Source of the DNA: Oceanospirillaceae bacterium | Lineage (GTDB): Bacteria; Pseudomonadota; Gammaproteobacteria; Pseudomonadales; Balneatricaceae | Direction of reading: 5' to 3' | DNA length: 64,000 bases | Assembly (NCBI GenBank): GCA_029938085.1 | Contig: JAPYOS010000007.1 | Location: 25,276 to 89,275 of the forward strand | In this document: positions 56,306 to 64,000 of the stretch, one piece after another | Position numbering within the stretch: position 1 is the stretch's first letter | Layout: each line of letters starts with the position of its first letter | Translations under genes and position numbers: made by a program | Notes under the pieces: model-generated | The model's database searches: none | Told to the model about the DNA's origin: nothing | Seen by the model: the letters and a program-made list of their open reading frames with translations, nothing else

Positions 56306-57479
56306 ACATATTTAGCAAAGCAATGTCATCGGGTACCTCATCCAGTTGCTCTAGTTTTAAAGCATCAATTAAGCCGTCCAAACTACTGCCACCGCGTTTA
56401 AATATCTTACGTAGTTGGTCTTCTTTATCGGCCAACTGATCACAAGGCAATACTTCAAAAATACCATCAGAACTTAACAGCAAGTTAAAATCAGGCGCCA
56501 TCTGTTGTTCCAAATCGGTATACTCCGCGTCTTCAAACAAACCCACGGGTAGCCCGCTGCCAATGCCTTGCAAATACTCAACTTCACCCTGTTGTGACAA
56601 CAAGGGCATCGGTAAATGGCCACCCACACAGTAGGTTAGATGGGCGCTATTACGGTCCATTACGCCCATAAAGATAGTCATGTGTTTATCAATATCAAAA
56701 TCTAATAGTTCACAATTAATTTGCGTCACTACCTTAGCCGGTGAAACCACATCCTGTCCGTCCGCCGCTAGCAACTCGCGGGCCACACGATTAGTAATAT
56801 TTTTCAGCAACACGGTTAAAAACGCAGAGGAGGCACCGTGACCAGAAACATCCGCCAGATAAAACAACACACGATCGTCATCAAGGCGAATATGGTCAAT
56901 AAAATCACCACTTAAATACAACGAAGACTTCATATACCGCTGCATGGTAAGGCCGTTAATGCTGCATGACTCTGGCGGCATCATCCGTTGCTGAATCAAG
57001 CGCCCTGCTATTTGGTCTTGCTGCAATTCCGCCAAATTTTTGTTCACCTGACGGTGAACCAGCTCTAACTCTTGGCGGTAACGAACGTTTTCGTAGAATA
57101 ATTTCGAGCGCTGCACGTGGCGATTAACGCTAACATCTAACTCAGACATAGCACTGACAGGCAAATCAAACACATCTGTTACCCCAAGGCGCAACAGGTT
57201 GGTGATGGTTTCTACACCATCAATTTTTGTGAGCACAACAAGAGGGATTTCGGCACACTTTTCAAGCATATCTTGCAGTAGTGCAGTTAAGGTGGGTTGA
57301 TTTTGATGATATTGAAACAATACCAATGTCACCGCTTCTTGGGTTAAATAGTCCAAGGCGTGCATTGGGTCATTGGTGGCCGTCACGTGATAAGCGTGGG
57401 CCGTATAATGTTGTGTCAACTGGTGTTTAAGGTCGAGATCGTCTGCAACGATCAGGATCTGACTGACGTCAGGTTCCAT
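56286..57479 (-). CDS. Response regulator with SpoIIE-type phosphatase, HsbR-like
   Basis: A 397-residue protein: receiver-like N-terminus (about 5-120; LIVADDLDLK and, at the phosphoacceptor position, a Phe-rich LVLFQYHQN where Asp is expected), a coiled-coil linker (about 130-165) and a PP2C/SpoIIE domain (about 185-390, with LYLSGDFIDH, FYLADVSGHGASSAFL and LLLSSDGIFEV). It should dephosphorylate the STAS partner. It lacks the C-terminal kinase domain seen in Pseudomonas HsbR, so the kinase must be encoded elsewhere. Confidence 0.85.
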   Translation of the reverse strand: MEPDVSQILIVADDLDLKHQLTQHYTAHAYHVTATNDPMHALDYLTQEAVTLVLFQYHQNQPTLTALLQDMLEKCAEIPLVVLTKIDGVETITNLLRLGVTDVFDLPVSAMSELDVSVNRHVQRSKLFYENVRYRQELELVHRQVNKNLAELQQDQIAGRLIQQRMMPPESCSINGLTMQRYMKSSLYLSGDFIDHIRLDDDRVLFYLADVSGHGASSAFLTVLLKNITNRVARELLAADGQDVVSPAKVVTQINCELLDFDIDKHMTIFMGVMDRNSAHLTYCVGGHLPMPLLSQQGEVEYLQGIGSGLPVGLFEDAEYTDLEQQMAPDFNLLLSSDGIFEVLPCDQLADKEDQLRKIFKRGGSSLDGLIDALKLEQLDEVPDDIALLNMCGTQHA

Positions 57480-57571
57480 AGTACTACTTACTCCAGACCC
57501 GGTAACGTGAGCCTAATAGCGCAACAATATGCTCTTTACTTGCCGTTGACAAGTAGAACCATAGTCGTAGT

Positions 57572-58291
57572 CTAAAAATCATCAAATTCATCATCTTGGC
57601 TCGGCACCCCATCACTTATCAGGTGCTCACGTCGCTGTAAGTATGCCTCACGTATAAAGACATAAGGGTCACCGCTAATCAAGGCTTCTAGGTCACCCAA
57701 TTGGCGCCGATGGTCAATCACTTGCACACCGTATATCAAAAACTGGTGTGCCACAGGGTCATATTGATTGATCGGGCTGGATCCAGCATCAATAAGTGTT
57801 GCCCCGGTGTCTCTTAAAGTACTAGGGCCTAAAAATGGCAGTACAAGGTACGGCCCTGGGTTTACACCCCAATAACCCAAGGTTTGACCAAAGTCTTCGG
57901 GTTGCTGGTAAATGCCCATGTCTGATGCAACATCAATTAAACCGCCCAAACCAAGGGTGGTGTTGATCACCAAACGACCTAAATCTTTAGCTGCCCGTAG
58001 CGGTTTAAGCTGCAAACTATGATTGAGCAGATTGCCCACATCATTCAAATTAGAAAAAAAGTTACTAACCCCCTTCTCTAATGGGTCTGGCGCCACGTCT
58101 TTATAAACGTTAACCACCGGCACTAGCAACTTTTCGTCTAACACGGTATTAAAAGCATGGGTTTTACGGTTAAATTGCTGCCACGGGTCTCGCGCATCGC
58201 TCGCCTGTTGCTGAGTTTGCTGCGGCGTACTACTGCAGGCTGATAACAATACGAAACTGGTCACCAGCCCCGCAATATAAATCAATTTCAT
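57572..58291 (-). CDS. mlaA: MlaA/VacJ outer-membrane lipoprotein
   Basis: A 239-residue lipoprotein: signal peptide with lipobox LLSAC (Cys19), then the MlaA fold (NRKTHAFNTVLDEKLLVPVV, NLLNHSLQLKPLRAAKDLGRLVIN, YWGVNPGPYLVLPFLGPSTLRDT region). It removes mislocalised phospholipid from the outer leaflet, passing it to the Mla pathway. Its partners mlaBCDEF are not in the window. Confidence 0.93.
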   Translation of the reverse strand: MKLIYIAGLVTSFVLLSACSSTPQQTQQQASDARDPWQQFNRKTHAFNTVLDEKLLVPVVNVYKDVAPDPLEKGVSNFFSNLNDVGNLLNHSLQLKPLRAAKDLGRLVINTTLGLGGLIDVASDMGIYQQPEDFGQTLGYWGVNPGPYLVLPFLGPSTLRDTGATLIDAGSSPINQYDPVAHQFLIYGVQVIDHRRQLGDLEALISGDPYVFIREAYLQRREHLISDGVPSQDDEFDDF

Positions 58292-58327
58292 GTTGTTAAT
58301 CCCTGTTACTGCCGGCCTTAATGAAAG

Positions 58328-59080
58328 CTACCAGCGCATGACTTGTTTTACAAAAGGAATGGTTATGCGCCTTTTTTCATGCCACGACGCTGCATCCAGC
58401 TGGTCTAATACGGCCAGCAAATTAGGCAAACCTCGGGCGCTACGCGCTAACACAAAGGCTACGAGTTCATCACTTAACTCTAAACCTTTTTGTTTCGCCT
58501 TGGTTTGCAACATGAGCGCACAGGCGTCGTCGTCTAAGGGCTGCAATTGAAACACGTTGGCTAACTGCAATCGTGAACGCAAGTCTTCAAGGGCACAGTC
58601 TACCTGCCGTGGGCTGCTATTTGAAGACGCGACTATGCAGCCACCCCGTTGTATGAGTTGATTGTATAAATGGAACCAAGCTTGGGCCCAGTCTAGGTTA
58701 GCAATCAGCTGGTCTAGATCATCTATACACAACAAGGACACGGCTTCTAACCCCGCAAGGCACTCGCTTGCTTGCTGAGCAGGTATTTTTAGTAATTCCG
58801 TACCGCTTATAAACACTGCGTCTGCGCCGGTCTCTTGTGCCATTAACACACAACCCTGCAACAAATGGCTTTTGCCTACACCAGCTTGGCCATACACGTA
58901 TAAACATTCCCCGTGCTGAGAAAACACCAACGTCTCTAAGGTTTTTAACAACGCAGGCGCACCACTAAAATTAAAGTCGCCTAATTGCTGTTGGGCATTT
59001 AAGGTGACGCCTAAGGTGAGTTGAGGTGAGCCAATGCTGCTTGATTTAGCCGGTGTTACAGCTGCAGAAGGTGCAATCAT
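58328..59080 (-). CDS. hda: DnaA regulatory inactivator Hda
   Basis: A 250-residue AAA+ protein: FNFSGAPALLKTLETLV, Walker A YVYGQAGVGKSHLLQ, Walker B LLCIDDLDQL, sensor region SSNSSPRQVDC and arginine finger RSRLQLANVFQLQPL. With the loaded clamp it promotes hydrolysis of ATP on DnaA. No clamp-binding QLxLx motif at the extreme N-terminus was seen; QLTLGV (residues 20-25) is the candidate. Overlaps the permease gene by 4 bp. Confidence 0.92.
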   Translation of the reverse strand: MIAPSAAVTPAKSSSIGSPQLTLGVTLNAQQQLGDFNFSGAPALLKTLETLVFSQHGECLYVYGQAGVGKSHLLQGCVLMAQETGADAVFISGTELLKIPAQQASECLAGLEAVSLLCIDDLDQLIANLDWAQAWFHLYNQLIQRGGCIVASSNSSPRQVDCALEDLRSRLQLANVFQLQPLDDDACALMLQTKAKQKGLELSDELVAFVLARSARGLPNLLAVLDQLDAASWHEKRRITIPFVKQVMRW

Positions 59081-60141
59081 TCAGGGTCCTGTTGACCATA
59101 AAGCGGGCTATTAATATAGCCGGTGTGAAGATGGCGTAACAATACCATAATCACAGCCGCAACGGGTAAGGCCAGGAGCACGCCGAGGAAGCCAAACAAT
59201 TGGCCACCAGCCAATATGGCAAATATCACGGCCACCGGATGCAAGCCAATACGATCGCCTACCAATAACGGGGTCAGTACAAAACTTTCGATTAGTTGGC
59301 CCACACCAAACACTGCAAACACCATCATTAATGACCAATAACCATCAAACTGGAACAAAGCGATGGTCATGGCCGCGGCTATGCCTACAGCAAAACCCAA
59401 ATAGGGCACAATACTCGCTAAGCCTGCCAAGATACCAATCAGCAAGGCGTAGTTGAGGCCCACAAAACTCAGACCCAAGGCATAAATAACACCTAAGCAC
59501 AGCATCACCAACAACTGGCCCCGAACAAAGGCAGCGAGTACCTCATCGCTCTCGGTCGCCCAAGCGCTCACCTTGGGTTGAATATTACGTGGCAACAAGG
59601 CATTTATTTTGGCGGTCAGTACGTCAAAATCGCGCAGCAAGTAAAACGCCACCACCGGCACCATTGCCATGGAACCAAAGATTGAAATCAGGCTCATGGT
59701 CGAGGACGTAGCGTACTTTAAGACCCGTGAAATAATACCCCCAGCCTGCTTCCACTCGGCCGCAAGGCCTTCTGTCACAATGTCTAGCTTGAGGCTTTTA
59801 ATATCAATCGCCAGCGTGTCCTGCAACCAGGGTAACAACACCAAGTTATACCAAGTTTCAACCTGCGGCAGCATGTAAATGAGGGTTTGAATTTGCTTCA
59901 CTACCAAAGGCACCAAGCCTACCAACATCGCCACCACGATAAGGGTTAATACCAAAAACACCACACACGTGGCGAGCGTACGTGACCAACCACGTGCTTC
60001 TAATCGATCAGCAAACGGGTCTGCCATATAAGCGATACCGATGCCCACAAAAAACGGCGTTAACACCGGCTGCAAGCTATACAAAAGCACAGCAGCAATA
60101 AGGCTTACCACGATCAGCAGCCAAGTTTGGGATTGTGTCAT
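59077..60141 (-). CDS. perM: AI-2E family transporter (PerM-like)
   Basis: A 354-residue membrane protein with about eight helices, of the AI-2E transporter/PerM family: PFFVGIGIAYMADPFADRLEARGWSRT near the start (about 30-56) and GLASIVPYLGFAVG and DRIGLHPVAVIFAILAGGQLFGFLGVLLALP (about 295-325) late. Its substrate is not determined. The perM-hda overlap is typical of gammaproteobacteria. Confidence 0.9.
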   Translation of the reverse strand: MTQSQTWLLIVVSLIAAVLLYSLQPVLTPFFVGIGIAYMADPFADRLEARGWSRTLATCVVFLVLTLIVVAMLVGLVPLVVKQIQTLIYMLPQVETWYNLVLLPWLQDTLAIDIKSLKLDIVTEGLAAEWKQAGGIISRVLKYATSSTMSLISIFGSMAMVPVVAFYLLRDFDVLTAKINALLPRNIQPKVSAWATESDEVLAAFVRGQLLVMLCLGVIYALGLSFVGLNYALLIGILAGLASIVPYLGFAVGIAAAMTIALFQFDGYWSLMMVFAVFGVGQLIESFVLTPLLVGDRIGLHPVAVIFAILAGGQLFGFLGVLLALPVAAVIMVLLRHLHTGYINSPLYGQQDPE

Positions 60142-60173
60142 TCTAATTTCCTTTTATTTACCAATAGTCGATG

Positions 60174-61280
60174 CTAACGCCACACATAACGCCATAAGGG
60201 GTGGGTCAACGACAGCTGCGAGCCGTTCTCGTTGTCTACGGGTAGCAGTCGACGCTTCAATTCTAGGGTAGATTTCACCTGAGACAAGTGGCCATCGGTG
60301 AATAAACGGAACACCAACTGCGCACCGTTAGCCGCATACAGTTGCACATGGCTTACCCCAGAAACGCCCGCCAGCAAGGCCTGTATTTGGGCATAATCGG
60401 CTAAACTGGATACTTGTTCAACCGCCACTAACACTTGTTGGCCCACCGCTAACCCAACTGCTACTTCAGTTTTACTAGGCAACGCAAATTTTGCCACTAA
60501 ACTGGTCGCCAAACGCTCTTGTAATGGGGTAATTAACTGCTCTAGGTTGGAACCCTTAGACGCCCATTGTTGCTCGCTGTTGTCCAACCAAAAATTCCAC
60601 TTCACCTGCCATTGTTGCTGGTCGCCTTTATACACACGACCGATTAAAATGGCATCGGCTTGATAGCGTAGAGAAGCAGACGTAATGGAGTCTCTAAACA
60701 GCCCCCACAGGGCGCCTGCATCAATCGCCAACTGGTCATCTAAATCCAGTAACGGCCACACCAAAGGTAACCCGCGAGACTCAGATTGAGCTTTAATCTG
60801 CGCCACCACCGGGTGCCCATCATCATTAACTATGCGCTGCTCTCCATGGTCTTCCTGTACTAACCAAACCAACACAGCCGCTCGTTCTGCGCCCCAAACT
60901 GTCATGCCCGCTGCGGTAATTAATTGATTCACTCGAAGTGGATCAAAGGTTAACTTCAATACGGCTTTTTCCTGTCCATCAATAACCTGGGTGGCAAATG
61001 AAAAGCGCTGTAAGTAATGCTCTGGCGTAACCAAGGCTTGTCTAAGTTTGGCATGATTAAGGCTCCCGGTTTGGCCCGTAACTTTAACCAATACACTCGC
61101 GAAGGCCGTCTTTTTTGCCGCCAGCAGCTGACGGTTAGATTGGTTTTCAATCGCCACGCTCGCTTGGTATAGGCCATTTACAATTTGGGCCTGCGCTAAA
61201 TTGGCCCACATCGCGGCAAACACAAATAGCAGGGTTGTAAGTTGTCGTAATAACAAGAGTTTAGGTAACAATAAGGTCAT
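60174..61280 (-). CDS. DUF2066 protein
   Basis: A 368-residue exported protein: signal peptide (LTTLLFVFAAMWANLAQAQ) followed by a DUF2066 domain, VNGLYQASVAIENQSNRQLLAAKKTAFASVLVKVTG (residues about 34-70). Widely found upstream of purM or near perM/hda in gammaproteobacteria; function unknown. It is divergent from purM. Confidence 0.87.
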   Translation of the reverse strand: MTLLLPKLLLLRQLTTLLFVFAAMWANLAQAQIVNGLYQASVAIENQSNRQLLAAKKTAFASVLVKVTGQTGSLNHAKLRQALVTPEHYLQRFSFATQVIDGQEKAVLKLTFDPLRVNQLITAAGMTVWGAERAAVLVWLVQEDHGEQRIVNDDGHPVVAQIKAQSESRGLPLVWPLLDLDDQLAIDAGALWGLFRDSITSASLRYQADAILIGRVYKGDQQQWQVKWNFWLDNSEQQWASKGSNLEQLITPLQERLATSLVAKFALPSKTEVAVGLAVGQQVLVAVEQVSSLADYAQIQALLAGVSGVSHVQLYAANGAQLVFRLFTDGHLSQVKSTLELKRRLLPVDNENGSQLSLTHPLWRYVWR

Positions 61281-61459
61281 GTAATCGCTTTAGTCTGAGT
61301 GAAAAACCAATCTAAACCCCACTATAGTCAATTCGCCGCCCCGCATCCACCAACAAAAACTCAATAAATGCCAAAACTTGGTGTTTAAGCGGGTGCTCAA
61401 CGGGCAAGAGGATGATAAAATACGCGCTCTATTATGAATCATCTTAGGCCATTCTCATT

Positions 61460-62506
61460 ATGAGCACTCAAGCAGCTAACACTCCTCTCAGTTACAAAGA
61501 CGCTGGTGTCGATATCGACGCCGGCAACGCGTTGATCGAACGCATCAAGGGTGTGGCACGTCGTACCCGTCGCCCAGAAGTTATGGCGGGCTTAGGTGGT
61601 TTTGGTGCACTGTTTGAATTGCCTAAAGGTTACCACGAACCCGTGTTAGTTTCTGGCACAGACGGTGTAGGTACTAAGCTCAAATTAGCCCTAGAACTAA
61701 ATCGACACGACCACATTGGCATCGACTTAGTCGCCATGTGTGTAAACGACTTAATTGTAGCCGGTGCAGAACCACTATTCTTCCTTGACTACTATGCCAC
61801 CGGTAAGCTGGACGTTGACATCGCCACCCGCGTAGTGAGCGGCATTGGCGAAGGCTGTGAATTGTCAGGCGCTTCCCTAGTTGGCGGCGAAACTGCCGAA
61901 ATGCCAGGCATGTACGAAGGCGAAGATTACGACCTTGCTGGCTTTTGTGTAGGCATTGTTGAAAAGAGCAAGATTATTGATGGTTCCAAAGTTGCTGCTG
62001 GTGACGTACTAATCGGTTTACCCGCATCAGGCCCCCACTCCAACGGTTACTCGTTAATCCGTAAGATCATCGAAGTCAGCAACGCCGATTTGCATCAAAA
62101 GCTTGGCGACACCACACTTGGCGAAGCGCTGATGCAACCCACTCGCATTTACGTTAAAGCCCTATTGGAATTATTCAAGCAAGTGGATGTACGCGCCCTG
62201 TCGCACATTACCGGCGGCGGTTTGTTAGAAAATATCCCCCGCGTTTTACCCGCAGACAGCGTAGCCGTACTGGACACTCAGTCTTGGCAGAAACCAGCCG
62301 TATTTGATTGGCTACAAACGAACGGTAACGTTGAAGACACCGAAATGTACCGCACCTTTAACTGCGGCGTCGGCATGGTTATTGTAGTCGCTAAAGAAGA
62401 CCAACAAAAGACCCTGGATGCACTGACCGCATGCCAAGAACAACCTTGGGTCATTGGCCACATAGAAAAAAATAGCGGTGCAGACGAAGCCGTAGTATTG
62501 CGCTAA
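61460..62506 (+). CDS. purM: Phosphoribosylformylglycinamidine cyclo-ligase
   Basis: ATP-dependent AIR synthetase, 348 residues. Motifs: [50 protein letters not shown], and [17 protein letters not shown]. It is 21 bp upstream of purN in the standard purMN operon. The 179-bp gap to the divergent gene has no clear operator. Confidence 0.97.
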   Translation: MSTQAANTPLSYKDAGVDIDAGNALIERIKGVARRTRRPEVMAGLGGFGALFELPKGYHEPVLVSGTDGVGTKLKLALELNRHDHIGIDLVAMCVNDLIVAGAEPLFFLDYYATGKLDVDIATRVVSGIGEGCELSGASLVGGETAEMPGMYEGEDYDLAGFCVGIVEKSKIIDGSKVAAGDVLIGLPASGPHSNGYSLIRKIIEVSNADLHQKLGDTTLGEALMQPTRIYVKALLELFKQVDVRALSHITGGGLLENIPRVLPADSVAVLDTQSWQKPAVFDWLQTNGNVEDTEMYRTFNCGVGMVIVVAKEDQQKTLDALTACQEQPWVIGHIEKNSGADEAVVLR

Positions 62507-62527
62507 CAGCAGCCACGGACCTTACTG

Positions 62528-63193
62528 ATGCATCAACAAACTTTGCACCAAGTACCACGTATTGTGGTACTTATTTCTGGCGGTGGCAGCAATCTTCAAG
62601 CCTTGATGGACGCCATAGCTCAGGGTGTTATCGACGCCACTATCGAGTTGGTTATAAGCAACACACCTGACGCCAAGGGCCTACTGCGTGCCAGTAAAGC
62701 GGGCATCCCCACTCAAGTGGTAAACCACCTTGAATACAGTAGCCGTGAAGCATTTGATCGTGAACTCATACACGTTATTGACGACAAGCAACCCGAGCTT
62801 GTGGTATTGGCTGGATTTATGCGCATTTTTACGCCGCAGTTAACGGATCACTACCACGGCCGCATGCTCAACATTCATCCGTCACTGCTGCCCTTATTTA
62901 AAGGCACAAACACCCACGAACGAGCGCTTGAGGCCGAAGTTGACCAGCATGGTGCCAGCGTTCATTTTGTAACCAGTGAACTTGATGGCGGCCCCATTGT
63001 CTTACAATCATTAGTGCCGGTGTTAGGTGAAGATTCGCCAGCCACGTTGGCTGCTCGCGTGTTAGTGCACGAGCACATCATCTACCCTATTGCCATCAAA
63101 TGGTTTTGTGAGGGACGCCTAAACCTGAGTCACGACCAGGTCACTATGGACGGCCAACCCCTTCCTGCACAGGGTTTAGCCTTCCAGTCTTAA
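62528..63193 (+). CDS. purN: Phosphoribosylglycinamide formyltransferase
   Basis: Formyl-THF-dependent GAR transformylase, 221 residues. Motifs: VVLISGGGSNLQALMDAI, the catalytic region VVLAGFMRIFTPQL and LNIHPSLLPLFKG, then HGASVHFVTSELDGG. Typical length and order after purM. Confidence 0.97.
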   Translation: MHQQTLHQVPRIVVLISGGGSNLQALMDAIAQGVIDATIELVISNTPDAKGLLRASKAGIPTQVVNHLEYSSREAFDRELIHVIDDKQPELVVLAGFMRIFTPQLTDHYHGRMLNIHPSLLPLFKGTNTHERALEAEVDQHGASVHFVTSELDGGPIVLQSLVPVLGEDSPATLAARVLVHEHIIYPIAIKWFCEGRLNLSHDQVTMDGQPLPAQGLAFQS

Positions 63194-63231
63194 ACTAATA
63201 AAATAAAATGTGGATACAGCAAGGAACTGCA

Positions 63232-63960
63232 ATGGCCAACATTTCGCGTACATGGTTAAGCTTACCCAGCCTTTGTTTAGGTTTGTTAGTGTTATGGAGC
63301 AACAATAGCGTTGCCCAGCTGAGGCCTTTTAAAGCCACTTATAGCAGCCAATGGGACGTCGGTATCAGCTTGTCTGGGAAAGCTAAACGCAGTTTAATAA
63401 TCAACAATGACGGCACCTTACGTCTTACCACTTCAGCCACCGCCATGATGGCCTCCTTGTCTGAATCCAGCTTATTCAACTACCAAGACGGCCTCATCAC
63501 CCCCCACCACTATCAATACATACGTAAAATACTGAACAAAACACGCGATGTAGAAGTCGCGTTCGACTGGCCTAATAAGCAAGTGACTAATACCGCCCAA
63601 GGCAAAGCGTGGAAGATGGCGATTGTGCCCCACACTTTAGACAAACAAAGCGTTCAACTGCGTCTTCAGCTAGACCTTAAAGCCCACCCAAAAGAGGCTG
63701 CTTACGCTTACGATGTGGCCGATGGTGGGCTGTTAAAAACATATCGCTTCATCGCCGATGGCGAGGACCAGATTGAGACACCGTTAGGCGAATATAACGC
63801 CATACGCATTAAACGAGATCGAGGCACCGATTCTGACAGGCAGACTTGGATATGGTTTGCCCCAGCATTGGATTACAGCATTGTACGCATTGTACAACAA
63901 GAAGCCGACGGCAAACGTTATCAGCTCAACTTAAAGCAACTCACTTGGTTAGATGGTTAG
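63232..63960 (+). CDS. DUF3108 periplasmic protein
   Basis: A 242-residue exported protein with a signal peptide (LSLPSLCLGLLVLWSNNSVAQ) and a DUF3108 beta-rich domain (FKATYSSQWDVGISLSGKAKRSL to TWIWFAPALDYSIVRIVQQEADGKRYQLNLKQL; approximately residues 35-235). Function unknown; commonly follows purN. ATG 63232 after AAGGA is preferred to 63208. The stop codon lies in the second unit of an octamer repeat. Confidence 0.85.
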   Translation: MANISRTWLSLPSLCLGLLVLWSNNSVAQLRPFKATYSSQWDVGISLSGKAKRSLIINNDGTLRLTTSATAMMASLSESSLFNYQDGLITPHHYQYIRKILNKTRDVEVAFDWPNKQVTNTAQGKAWKMAIVPHTLDKQSVQLRLQLDLKAHPKEAAYAYDVADGGLLKTYRFIADGEDQIETPLGEYNAIRIKRDRGTDSDRQTWIWFAPALDYSIVRIVQQEADGKRYQLNLKQLTWLDG

Positions 63961-64000
63961 ATGGTTAGATGGTTAGATGGTTAGATGGTTAGATGGTTAG
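63946..64000. repeat. Tandem octamer repeat at the end of the DUF3108 gene
   Basis: GGTTAGAT repeats at 63947-63954 and then in register through 63994, six full copies plus six bases, and continues past the window edge. The stop codon TAG at 63958-63960 is in the second copy. Confidence 0.9.

Overview
The window looks like the chromosome of a marine gammaproteobacterium of the Oceanospirillales or a nearby pseudomonad-like group. The strongest reason is gene order: leuC-leuD-leuB-asd-fimV-truA-trpF-trpB-trpA-accD-folC-dedD-cvpA-purF-metZ runs as one long reverse-strand block, an arrangement typical of Pseudomonas and its marine relatives. No rRNA, tRNA or CRISPR array was recognised. Taxonomy below this level is inference.

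Region by region: (1) 1-17.1 kb is housekeeping biosynthesis (methionine, purine, folate, fatty acid, tryptophan, threonine/lysine and leucine), preceded by a response-regulator diguanylate cyclase. (2) 17.1-18.6 kb holds a LexA-box-controlled yebG-like gene and a LysR regulator; near-identical operator-like motifs lie in front of leuC and in front of the LysR gene. (3) 18.7-29.8 kb is a one-carbon region: a GbdR-like AraC regulator, a corrinoid methyl-transfer module (corrinoid protein, pterin methyltransferase, MetF-like reductase, ferredoxin/ASKHA corrinoid activator, DUF1638 and a small 'virulence factor' protein), then folD and glyA. No substrate-specific corrinoid methyltransferase is present in the window. 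(4) 30.1-37.3 kb is a wrecked bufferin (copper-binding RiPP) operon: an intact DUF2282 precursor gene at one end, a truncated bufC and an amber-interrupted doxX at the other. Between them lie an IS5-like transposase, hsdM-hsdS without hsdR, an addiction module with a decapitated toxin, and an IS110 element; bufB is gone.

(5) 37.3-45.1 kb holds nfeD/qmcA, thiM and a complete urate-to-glyoxylate operon (puuE-uraD-alc-allA-puuD-uraH-gntR) with a perfect GntR-type palindrome in front. (6) 45.2-48.4 kb has a DEAD-box helicase followed by two toxin-antitoxin pairs arranged like integron cassettes between attC-like sites, with no integrase visible. (7) 48.4-50.6 kb is an unusual regulator/PhnD-like/DUF924 operon divergent from a fatty-acid desaturase. 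(8) 50.8-64 kb returns to core functions: azlCD-ghrA-dusA-tal, an HsbR/HsbA-like phosphatase/anti-anti-sigma pair, mlaA, hda, a PerM-type permease, DUF2066, purM-purN and DUF3108, ending in an octamer tandem repeat cut by the window edge.

Most attractive for follow-up: the corrinoid C1 module with charge-complementary tails, the disrupted bufferin operon, and the integrase-less attC/toxin-antitoxin cluster.
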